Assembly (NCBI RefSeq): GCF_902167145.1 | Contig: NC_050099.1 | Coordinates: forward strand, 60,220,942 to 60,284,941 | Length of the DNA stretch: 64,000 bases | Origin: Zea mays | Taxonomy: Eukaryota > Streptophyta > Magnoliopsida > Poales > Poaceae | Direction: 5' to 3' | Part shown: positions 43,973 through 54,355 of the stretch, one piece after another | Numbering within the stretch: the stretch's first letter is position 1 | Layout of the letters: each line of letters begins with the position of its first letter | Position numbers and translations under genes: made by a program | The notes under the pieces: model-generated | What the model was told of the DNA's origin: nothing | The model's input: only the letters and a program-made list of their open reading frames with translations | The model's database searches: none

Positions 43973-46811
43973 TGTCCCGATCCTTTGGGACTCAAATGTG
44001 ATACAATTACTAGTCCCAGGAGGCTAGTAAACACATTCATCTCATCAGATAGTACAGAGTCTTACATAATACTTATTACAATACCAAAAGCAAGCTCTAG
44101 CGAGTTTGGGATAATAGCGGAGCAGGAGAAAAACTAGCCAGAGCCACAGGCAGACTAGGTGCAGACACAACCCCCTTTTTAGTCGAACATAGCAGAAAGG
44201 AAGTCTTCGGTAGTTGAAAACATAAATAAAGCTGGGTGAATACTTACATATTCCGCAAGCCCATCCTAACTTGATATTTTTACCCAGAAAGAGAGAGGGA
44301 CCTATACAGTACATGCTTGATATGGTGGAGTTGTAGCCACTCTGTATTTTTCTTTGAGAAAGGCGATACTTGATGTTTTTACCCGGAAGAAGAGAGAAGT
44401 AGATTTTTTTCATACTTACCACCACTGAGCTTCCCATTCCCGTGGCCTCATCTTTATTTCCAAAAATACTCATGCATTCTGCCTTTTCTCAAGATAAAAA
44501 CACTAATTGTCATACCACACTAGACTCATCCATACCAGTGGACACGGACTATTCGAATAGGTTTCAAACTCTGCATAGAGGGGTACACTTTCCCCACTAG
44601 TCTGGCTCTGCGATCTCACTGCCATGAGATCTGACATCGAAGCTCTTTCCTTTCTTGCATGACCTTACCTTAGCAATTATACCGGAAGGAACAAGGCCAC
44701 CTCCATGCCCAAACCAGGACAATACTTTCCCCTCCTTGTCCTCCCGGTGCCTCCAGCCGTCATAACCCTAGGGTTTGGACCGTGCAAGTTCAGATTGAGT
44801 GACTGCCCATACAGTCTCATGTGGTTGTACTAGTCATGAGTATAGGTAGTGAAGGATGACAAACCGGACCTTAGACGAGGGGGGCAATCCTTCATGCTCA
44901 CACCTAACCTGGCCGAGCCATCACCTTAGGGCCCTCCCAAACCAGGGAGTCCCTAATCATCCCACTAAAGTGATGATAAGGGTGATAACCCTTCATCATA
45001 CACATTTTGAAAAACATTTCTCTCTTGAAACCATTACCCTAACCCACTTTTTTGTAGCAAAAAGGTGTTCTTTAATGCAGGCTATCACTCGACTCACAAT
45101 GCATAAAAATCATCCCATATCCTGGCTTGGGTAGTGGTAGAAAGAATAGGTAATTTATGAATCAAGGGTAGAATGACCTTCGTCGAAGCTCTCTTGGCAT
45201 GAAAGTTCTATTTCCGGAAGGTCGGGTTCCTGCCCTTCTTCTGGAGCTATGGGTTCTGGAAAGTCAGCCTCCTCTTCGTCTTGCAAAAACAGGTAACAAA
45301 CAATACATCAAACATTGCTTGCTAAGAAAAGTGTGTCAAGTTCCTAATCATCATTTTTCTGACTTATAAAGTGTTTGGATCATTTTAGTGCATAAAATAT
45401 CAACATATAAAAATATGTGTGAAAAGGGAAAAGGAAAGTGAAAAACGAAAAAAGATAAATGATTCTCGGTTAAATGGGCCGTGGGGGGGATTTTGGCCCA
45501 AGCCGAGCGCGGGCGCGCGCAGCCACATGGGTGAGCCGGCCCAGCACGACCCACAGATAGGGCACGACACGGGTGGGCGCGGGGACTGCGCCGTGAGCAC
45601 GGGCCCACTTGCCAGTGAGAGGGAGGGGAAGACAATGTCAAGGGGGGCGAACCGTCCGACCGGGGAGGAAAAAACCGTCATTGGAGGTTTCAACGGCGGT
45701 TCCCCGCCGGTGCCCCGGTTCCCGGTGGTCGGGGTGGTGGGTTAGCATGGGCAGGGGTAGGGGTTCACGATGGTGGGGCGGATTTCACCGGTGGTGGTCT
45801 GGAAGAGGCCGACCATGGCGAAGTGGTGGAGTTCCCGCGACGGTGAGGTCACGGGTGAGGCCTTGGGGTGTGATAGGGGGTGGGATGTGGTGTTCTATGT
45901 TCGTGGTGATGTGGTGAAGTTAGTGAGCTAGCTTAATTTGACCCTTGGCTACTAGAGAGGGGAGGGGGAGAGCTCACCAGAGTGAAGGGAGATGGCGACG
46001 CTAGCTCGATTGAGCTCAGGGGAGAGGGAGGGAGAGTGGCCGAGGCCGGTGCGAGGAGAAAGGGAGCTCGATGAGGCCTTTTTATAGGCGCCTGAGGGAG
46101 GGGAGCGGCTGGAGCGGGCTGGCGCCGGTGATGTGCACAACGGCGGCGGTAATGGCGCACAGCGCCGGGGACGGGATGGTTCGGGGAGGTGTCATGTGAG
46201 GGTGCAAGCACAGTAGGCAGGGGATGAAACGGTGCCTAACTTCACTGGGCAGAAGTAATGGTGGGGCGGGGGAAGGACGGTGACCGGCGGTGATCGCAGT
46301 GATGCCGTGCGCGGGTGAGGAAGAAGGGGCTGACAGCTAGGACCCACTTGGCAGAGGAAGAGCGGGCGTGACGAAGCGAGAGAGAGCGTGGCTGGCGAGT
46401 AGGGTCGAGTGGTCAGTGAAAGAGAGAGAGAGCGTGAGCAGGGGATGGCGCGCGTGGTGATGGACCCGAATTTGGGCCGATAGAGTGGGGGGCTCGGGCG
46501 CGGAAGGGGGGTGCTATGGGCATGGGCCGAAGTCAGCCCAGCGGGGGGAGAGGTTTTTCTTTTCTCCTTTTCTTTTCTTTCGTTAATTCCTTTTTCTTCT
46601 TTATGTAAATCTATATATATATATATAAAAGATATTTTCTAGGTGCAAAAATGAAATGCTAGGTGAGACTACATGTGTGAAGTGCTACTAGCAAAAATGG
46701 TTTATGCATATAAGAAATAAAATGCTTATGAGGCTTAGTCTTTAAGGAAAATAAGGAGGGGTTAAGGAGTTTAGGGTTTCTAACCTTGGAGCCAAAAACC
46801 GGGATGCTACA
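43973..46811 (-). repeat. 5' LTR of gypsy F (2839 bp)
   Basis: Minus strand TGTAGCATCCCGGTTTTTGG to GGATCGGGACA. The large LTR and initiator-Met primer site fit Del/Tekay-type chromoviruses, but the chromodomain is outside the window. It contains a short (TA)n tract near 46612 and GA runs near 46420. The only other LTR of F is left of the window. Reading frames inside the LTR look like shadows. Confidence 0.85.
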
Positions 46812-47581
46812 GTGCTCCTGAGGTTGCAGACTTGATTCACCATGGTCTTGAGCCGGTTGTACATGGCTTGTGGCTCTTCTCCTTTGTTGAGGACAAATCG
46901 ACTGAGTTCTCCCTCGATTGTTTCTCGCTTGGTGATCTTGGTTACTTTGTCCCCTTCATGCGCTGTCTTGAGAACGTCCCAAATTTCTTTGGCACTTTTT
47001 AACCCTTGCACCTTGTTGTACTCCTCTCTACACAAGGAAGCGAGGAGTATGGAGGTGGCTTGGGAGTTGAAGTGCCTCACTTGGGTGGCCTCATCGGAGT
47101 CATAGTCCCTATCACCCACTTGTGGTGCCTGCGCTCCAAACTCAATAATATCCCAAATGCTTTCGTGGAGCGAGGTTAGATGGTGCCTCATTTTATCACT
47201 CCACATACAATAATCTTCACCATCAAAGTATGGTGGTTTGCCTAATGGAACGGAAAGTAAAGGAGCATGTTTAGGAATGCGAGGATAGCGAAGAGGAATC
47301 TTACTATACTTCTTACGCTCTTGGCGTTTTGAAGATGTCGACTCGACGTCGGAGGTTGAGGGTGTGGATGAGTCGGTCTTGTTGTAGACCACTTTCTTCA
47401 TCTTCTTTTTCTTCTTGTCGCCCTTCTTGTGTGATTTGATGGAGCCAACGGATCCATCCTTGTCCTCCTTGTGCTTGTCGCTGGCCTCCTTTGACAGAGT
47501 CTTGCCTTCATTTTTCTTCCCCGAAGATCTGGGCTTTTCCCCGGTGATCAATTCCTTTTTGGAGTGTTCTCCCGACATCAC
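46812..47581 (-). pseudogene. Copia G, start of gag (cut by F)
   Basis: Minus-strand copia Gag of the same type as E, from ATG 47581 (MMSGEHSKKELITGEK). A Lys/Ser-rich head is followed by the capsid core FDGEDYCMWSDKMRHHL and EEPQAMYNRLKTMVNQV. The frame is open until 46812, where the LTR of F begins (candidate TSD GTGCT, 46812-46816). The remainder of G is beyond the left edge of the window because F and everything nested in it lies between. Confidence 0.88.
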
Positions 47582-47626
47582 TTTGATTTGTTAGACTCTA
47601 ATGAAGAACCGGACTTTGATACCAAT

Positions 47627-48932
47627 TGAATGTCGCCTAGAGGAGGGGTGAATAGGCAAAACCTGTAAATTATAAACTTTGAACACGAACTTCACCCGGG
47701 GTTAGGATTAGAAACAAATAATAATGAATACGAAGTGCGAAAGAGAGTTATTCTTGTTATGAGTTTCTCAATCAATACGGATAACTTTGGGAGCTAACTC
47801 AAAACATTGTGAGCAAGAGAACATAGAGAGAGGGGGAGGAAGAATCAAATCGTAGGATAATGATCAATACAAATGAACACAACAATTTTTTCTCGAGGTT
47901 CGGTTCCAAAGAATTTACTCCCCGATGAGGGCGCCATGGAAGCCTGGTCTTTTTCAACCCTTTTCCTCTCTCAAACGATCACTTAGACCGATCGAGTCCT
48001 TCTTCTTAATCTTGGATCACTAAGATCCCGCAAGGATCACCACGCACTTAGGTGTCTCTTGCTAGCTTTACAAGTCACTAGAGAGTTTAGAAGGAGATGA
48101 AGAAAGCACGATTAAAAGCCAAGCAACAAGAGCAACAAATGAAACACGAATAACACTCTCTCAAGTCATTAATCACTAATGATCATTTGTCATAATTGTG
48201 GCACTTGAAGAGGTTGGAAGCTTTGAATGTGTCTTGGAATGGATTGCTAGCTCTTGTATTGAATGTGTGTGAGTAGAATGCTTGGGTGAATTGAATAAAG
48301 GTGGTTGGGGTAGTATTTATAGCAACCAACTACTTCCTAGTCGTTGCCTCCTTCCTGCCAACCGCGGACGGTCCGGACGGTTCGTCCCTGCACATCAACG
48401 GCTGAAATCGCAATGGTCAGTAGTAACGGCAACATGTGCATTTAATGTGTCGTTAGATGTTAGATAAAGCAGTCGCAGATGGTCTGGCCATGCACCCTGG
48501 ACGGTCCGCGAGGACGCTAAAAATACATTTTACCGAACCCGTCACCTTTGGGTTTTCTATTTTTCTACGACCAGACGGTCCGCTCCGAAGGCCGGGCAAT
48601 CCGAGCTTGGTCCTGAACGATGCTCGCTTCTCCTTCGGACAGTCTGTAGTGTTAACTCTTGTTTTGCATAGTTCCTGTCCGAGGCTCACTCTGATATCGC
48701 GGACGGTCCGCCGCAAGGGCCCGGACGGTCCACGCACAGGTGAATTTCCAAAGAGCTTCTCCTGTCCGGAATAATCTACGGTATTCTGGACAATCGACTT
48801 ATAATTGATGTATATGAACTTTATGCACCTGAAAAATGATCAACTAGGCAAACTAGTTAGTCCATGAGATTTGTGATGGGCGTCAAATACCAAAATCGAT
48901 TATAGGACATGGTTGATGCCATTTCCCTTTTA
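47627..48932 (-). repeat. 5' LTR of copia G
   Basis: Minus strand TAAAAGGGAAATGGCATC to GGCGACATTCA; one change in each terminal motif compared with E's LTR. Next to it (47611-47626) is the primer-binding site ATTGGTATCAAAGTCC on the minus strand. The LTR carries several CGGACGGTCCG near-palindromes (about 48360-48740). This is the right-hand limit of the nested retrotransposon block. Confidence 0.88.
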
Positions 48933-49660
48933 GGATTTGTAAAGGAGATATGGTTATCTAGCAACCTGAACTATTGGTTTTGATGGTGTGTTAAGTATGA
49001 GTGCACTTTGTTTGGTGGATTTACTAGAGGTTATGAGTGTGGGGTGATTTGGTTGGGTGAGTTTTGCATAGTTTAATCTGATGGATTATATAGTGGTATA
49101 TAATGAGTTTGGCCTTTTTGCTGCAGGCTTTGGCCTTTTGGTCTTTGGGCTCCAAGCTACAGTGTGGTTTGGGCTACTAGGGCGCTAGGTTGATACATGC
49201 CTACGAAGACTATGGAAACTTGGGAAGTGATTAGCATCATATAGTAGAAAATGGGATTGTCCCGAACAAAGCTGGGAACCGTAAAATGAATGAAAAATCA
49301 GTCAAACCGTTTTCAGTTCCATTTCCTAACACATTCGACTTGTTTTCGTCCCGATACCCAAAATACCCGAACAAAACAAAAAATGATCGAGGAAACAGTG
49401 TTTAGAACGGGATGAAACAAGAGTTTCCCATTATGTTTTCACCCTTATATAGCTTCAGATAAGATTAATAGACATATCTGGTATTGTTTCTTTAGCATGA
49501 CCCATTTCATATTTTGGACATAACTTTTAGCTGTAAACCCCAAAATTGATGATATTGGACTTTGGAAAAGATAATAAAAAATTCTATAGTTTAGAATTGA
49601 TGACATGTAAATTTTAGTAGATTCAAATATCATGAGACAATTCTAATTTAGCCACCTCTT
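48933..49660. other. Intergenic stretch without recognised gene
   Basis: AT-rich sequence with no convincing open frame, no terminal repeats and no similarity I recognise. It is the sequence into which copia G inserted. Confidence 0.5.
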
Positions 49661-51071
49661 TTTTCTTAAATTTGGTGACTTCACTTTTGTTTGTGTCTTC
49701 ATGTCTAGACATCTACTTGGTGTATTAGACTCTTGGCATGTCTTGTAGATATTCAACATGTATTATAATATCTTGCGTGATGTCTTGATATTTTAAACCA
49801 TCACTTTGCCTATGTCCAAGTGCACCTTGCATCCATTTCAACTATAAATTGTATACTAGCAAACAACATTAGTCCAAATGGTCATGTTGTTCATCAAACA
49901 CCAAAATCCAACCACAATAGACTATAGTGTCCATTGTCCTTACAATCTTCCCCTTTTAGTGCTTGATGTTAACACAACCAAAGCAAACAAATACTAGATG
50001 CAAACATATAATACATTATCTACTTGCTAGGATGCATTGCAAGACCAAGATCATTCGATGCTAAAGGATGTCGTTTGGAAGGAGTATTGAATACTTATCT
50101 TACCCTTTCCATAGTATAGATGCCCCCTTATATAATATTATGGATTTTAGCCTCCCCTAACTCTATAATCCACTTCCTCGCTTTCATGGACCATCTCAAA
50201 AAAATATTCCCATTTCAATACCACTTGTAAGCTTGAAAAATTTGAATTCACGATTTTGGTATTTATTATGGGTCGTAATTGCTTTGGTCCATCAAATTCC
50301 CCCTTTAGAATCAAACACCGAAAAGGAAGGCATTGGTAGCACAAGGGGGTCAATTTTTGTGATCCTTTGTATGTGGCTTGAAATTGATCACAAAACGTGA
50401 CTCTCATATAACATAGATAAGCTCTCCCTAAGTGTATGCAATACATATGGTGAATGCAAAATATTTGCGTAAATGGAATTTTAAGAACAAATGGAGTTTA
50501 ATATATATAATGCATAGAGAATGCATGTATAAGATATCAACTGAAAGACAACATAATGACATCAGCTTAGGGATACCATATATAAAAATCCAATTGGACT
50601 TTCTACAATTTGTATGATATGCCATACTACAAAGGATATGAAATATCACATGAACGTGATCATCCATGCCTAGCTCTAGGGACTCCATTTTCCTTTAAGT
50701 GAGACTACCACATACATGATGAACTTAAAAAGATGTCAACCTCAAATATTCCTTATACATTACCCTTCCCCTAAAAGTGTGCATACAAATATGGGATACT
50801 TGTAGGAAACATACACTTAGACTTTTAAGGTCAAAATACCACTTGAAAGGAAATGTCATGAATGAACATAACTTGTAGGTGATATTATCAGCAAGGTATT
50901 TGCAATTTGGACTTTACCACATATAATATACATATATTATAAGTAAGCTATGTGTCCTGCTCCTAAGCAATGTAAACCATGTAGGTTTGCTCCAAGTGTA
51001 AGATTGAAACCGAGAAATCCTCCATAGGATTTATCTAGTGTATGTGTAACAAGAATGTAGACATACAAATG
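49660..51071 (-). repeat. Degraded copia LTR and 3' internal region
   Basis: Around 49850-49965 the order 'tatactagcaaacaacattagtcc', 'caaacaccaaaatcc', 'ccattgtccttaca' and then ATCTTCCCCTTTTAGTGCTTG copies the layout of H at 63060-63190 (LTR end, then the inverse of an AAAAGGGGAAGAT polypurine tract, then 'gatgccaacacaaaccaaagc'). The left end of this LTR is not recognisable. Beyond it only short AT-rich remnants are seen, including ATTCCCCCTTTAGAATCAAAC near 50290. Confidence 0.45.
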
Positions 51072-52325
51072 TGAAAGGGAAATAGCCTCAACATTTCCTA
51101 TAATCGATTTTGGTGTTTGACGTCCATCACAAACCATGTGGACTAACTAGTTTGCCTAGTTGATATTTTTCTCAGGTGTATAAAATTCATATACACATAC
51201 AAAGAAAATAACTGTGGGACAATTCTACAAGTGTGGAGCAAAACAGACTTGCTGCATCCAGTGGCGCACCAGACTGTCTGTTGTGCACCGGACAGTGTCC
51301 GGTGCCCTGGCTGAAGCACTTCGCGAACTCGCTGCTCTTGGGATTTCTCAGCGCCCATCCACTAAAAATCATCGGACTGTCCGGTGAGCCCTCAAAGCAA
51401 TGGTCGACTCCACCAGCGGTCGACCGCGGGACTGCACCCACAGTATGCAGCACTAGAAGTCAGAAGACACTCTTGAATGACAGGTCGCACCGGACTGTCC
51501 GGTGCACCAAAAGGATAGAAGTCTTCAACGGTCAACAGCTCCAAACCCCAACGGTCGGCTGACGTGGCACCACCGGACAGTGAACAGTGGAGTATCCGGT
51601 GCACCACCGGACTGTCAGGTGTGCCCATCGTCAGAGAAGTCTGGTTGGGGCTATAAATACCGCCAACCACCACCATTCAAGCCATCCAAGCATCCCATTG
51701 TCTTTATTCAATACAAGAGCAAAGAATACACTCCAAAGACATAATCAAAGCCTTCAATCCTCTCCAAGTTCCAAAATCAAGTCAAGTGATCAAAAGTGTT
51801 TAGTGACTTGAGAGAGAGGGTGATTTGTGTTTCTTTTGTTGCTCTTGTTGCTTGGTTGCTTTCTTCTTCACCTTCTAATCTTTCCAAGTATTTTGTAAAG
51901 CAAGCAAGAGACACCTAATTGTGTGGTGATCCTTGCGGGGTCTAAGTGACCCGTGAGATTAAGAAGAAACACTCAACCGGTCTAAGTGACCGATTGAGAG
52001 AGGGAAGGGTTGAAATAGACTCGACCTTTATGGCCTCCTCAACGGGGAGTAGGTTCTTTGGAACCGAACCTCGGGAAACAAATCGTCGTGTCCACTTGTG
52101 TTGATCTTCACCATTCGATTTGTTTCTCCCCTCTCTCTAAAGCTCTTTTGCTCATATTGTTTTGAGTTTGCTCCCAAAGTTATCCGCATTGATTGAGCAA
52201 GGAGAACCATCTTCCGCACTCCGAATTCACTAATATTTATTTCTAATCCTAACTCCGGGTGAAGTGCGTGTCCAAAGTTTATAATTTTCAGGTTTCTCCT
52301 ATTCACCCCCTCTAGGTGACTTTCA
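51072..52325 (+). mobile_element. Solo copia LTR (Opie/Ji-like)
   Basis: One plus-oriented LTR, TGAAAGGGAAATAGCCTC to CCCCTCTAGGTGACTTTCA, 1254 bp, without internal sequence on either side. Flanks AAATG (51067-51071) and AAATA (52326-52330) agree in four of five bases, as expected for a mutated TSD. Its start matches LTRs of E and G. It contains several GGACTGTCCGGTGCACC-type palindromes between 51260 and 51620. A TATA-like TATAAATAC is near 51652. Solo LTRs arise by recombination between the two LTRs of an element. It lies about 2 kb before the bZIP start codon. Confidence 0.85.
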
Positions 52326-53018
52326 AAATACAAACCTAGGCACAAAAGAAACTAGATGTTAATGAAATTGCAAGATCATAAATCTAATTAACTATAACAT
52401 GGGAGGAGTAATTTGGTCCATAGTATTCACTAACTCACTTAGCAATGACATGATCTAGTATGATGCATAGCATAATATGCACCCTTCCTTTGTCAAGTCT
52501 CCAAATTCCTATTCACCCCCCTCTTGCCTTGGCTTGCTTGTTCATCTTGATGGCCACCAACTTGTGATTTTTCTTCTTTTTCAACAAGTATGGTGTAGTG
52601 GCTTTCTTATCAACCTTGTTGGTGTGGGAGTTAGAGAGTTTGGTTATTTTTTGTCATACCCAGTTTTAAGAGTAAAACCGAATGCATAGCATATGTGTGT
52701 CAGGATCTATTTCCACACATATGTTGATGTCAGAAGTGTAATATATCAAAAAAACAATGCATAAAAGCGTAAATAAATATTATTAACATATTACACTTCG
52801 AACAGACATAATGTCTTAACCTTTATTCATCAAAGTTCAACGAAACATGAGCATCCTTCCACGTGAAGATGACCGAAGAAATCACTAGACTAGTATCCAA
52901 CAAGTTCATCATCATAATCTTTATCTCCAACCTTTTGATCAAAATTAATCAAGTGTGAGCTTACTTATGATGGAGGCTCAGCAATTAGAATGAAAATGCA
53001 AAGTTAACAAGATAAGAC
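52326..53018. other. Intergenic remnants, possible LTR fragment
   Basis: No gene seen. The sequence from 52662, TGTCATACCCAGTTTTAAGAG, looks like the start of an unrelated LTR, but no matching end or internal region is visible, so this stays a weak suggestion. Confidence 0.3.
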
Positions 53019-53021
53019 TAA

Positions 53022-53233
53022 GGGGGTGTTTGGTTACCCCAAATTAAAATTTAGCCTCTGTCATATCGAATGTTTGAACCTCCGTTCCGGGTATTAAATG
53101 TAGTCGGATTATAAAACTAATTTCTCAGCCGAAGATTAAAAGACGAGACGAATCTAGTCCAGTTGGTTGGGTCTATATTTCATACTCCTATTTGAAAGTC
53201 AAATGCTTGATGTGACCCGGACCAAACACCCCC
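53022..53233. mobile_element. Tourist-like MITE 1
   Basis: 212 bp with terminal inverted repeats GGGGGTGTTTGGT and ACCAAACACCCCC, flanked by TAA on both sides (53019-53021 and 53234-53236). TAA target sites fit PIF/Harbinger-derived MITEs. Confidence 0.8.
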
Positions 53234-53236
53234 TAA

Positions 53237-53373
53237 GGGCTTGTTCGGTTATTCCCAATACACATGGATTGGATGGGATTGGAAAAAATTGAGAAGAAGT
53301 TTGACTTGTTTGGGATTCAAACCCATCCAATCCCACTCAATCCACATGGATTGAGAGCTAACCGAACAAGCCC
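53237..53373. mobile_element. Tourist-like MITE 2, abutting MITE 1
   Basis: 137 bp with perfect 15-bp inverted repeats GGGCTTGTTCGGTTA and TAACCGAACAAGCCC, flanked by TAA (53234-53236 and 53374-53376). The left TAA is also the right TAA of MITE 1, so one element inserted at the target duplication of the other. Confidence 0.85.
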
Positions 53374-53677
53374 TAAAGTTTAACGATATGTAAAATCAAC
53401 TGATTATTCCTAGTTCTGAACCACCGGTGCACGAGGAACAGTTCCATGGTAGCCAAGATCTGGTTGGTACGATGCTTCCGTGAATGCGCCTACCCCGCGC
53501 ACCTGCCCACTGACACCCACCAAGACCAACTGATGCCTCGGCCCCATGCTGCCCTGGCCCACTCGCCGGCGGTACGGCCGCGGCGGCACCAACCGGGGTG
53601 GCGTGCCTCGTAGGTGACTTATGTTCTTGTCGGGGAGTAAAAAATGGCTGCCAACGGAGGTGCTGTGACTGCTGCTG

Positions 53678-53686
53678 CCCCCCCCC

Positions 53687-53717
<31 letters not shown>

Positions 53718-53719
53718 AC
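53678..53719. repeat. C26 run followed by (CA)8 in the bZIP promoter region
   Basis: An uninterrupted run of 26 C (53678-53703) followed by eight AC units (53704-53719), about 640 bp before the start codon. The minus strand has 26 G, which can form quadruplexes. Exact length is prone to sequencing error. Confidence 0.9.
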
Positions 53720-54275
53720 GTCTCGCGCTTTGATTGGCCTGACGTCGCCTCTACCGGCTCGATCCTGGGTGCGCCGCCACGTAGTACGCCCTTCCGCCTC
53801 CACTGCGGCACGCACTGCCTACCCCTCCCTCCCCCGGACGGGCCGGACCCTCTGCGACAGGGGCAGCGTGGCAGTGGGTGTGCGGGCGCGTGCATCAACG
53901 CAGACGATCCGGGCGACTTCACGTTATCAGTTAGCACGTACACGCACACCGCCGGCACCGGCGTCGGGAGGGACACCTGTCGCCCGCCGCACTCTGACCT
54001 CCGCCCCCGCCGCGCGAGACGACAGCGCCCGCACCAAGACGAGGCAACTCGGCGAGCGGGACAGGTGCTGCCAGCGCGAGCCTCCTCCCACCCAACCCCA
54101 ACACCACCACCACCAGACACCAGTCCACCACTACCACTGAGGCGAGCCGGAGGCGCACACAGGCACAGCACAGTCCGGGCCCGTGCCTTCCAATTCGGTC
54201 GTCGCACACATCGATTGAGCCCGCGCACGAGCCCATCGCTTTCGCTTTGGCGTCTTCGAGAACCCGCAAGCAACC

Positions 54276-54282
54276 TATATAG
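54276..54282 (+). promoter_or_regulatory. Probable TATA box of the bZIP gene
   Basis: TATATAG in a GC-rich region, about 75-80 bp before the ATG at 54356. This would give a 5' leader of about 45-50 nt. Confidence 0.6.
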
Positions 54283-54355
54283 CCCGCCGCGAATTCCGCC
54301 TGGCTTCCTCGTCGCCCGCCTCGTCGTCGCGCCGCAGTGAGAGGAGGGGGAGGCG

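Noticed and set aside
53720..54355. ABRE-type self-regulation sites in the bZIP promoter
   Set aside because: Several ACGT cores (CACGTA, CACGTT, GACGTC) occur but no clear CACGTG or ACGTGGC element was seen in the proximal region.
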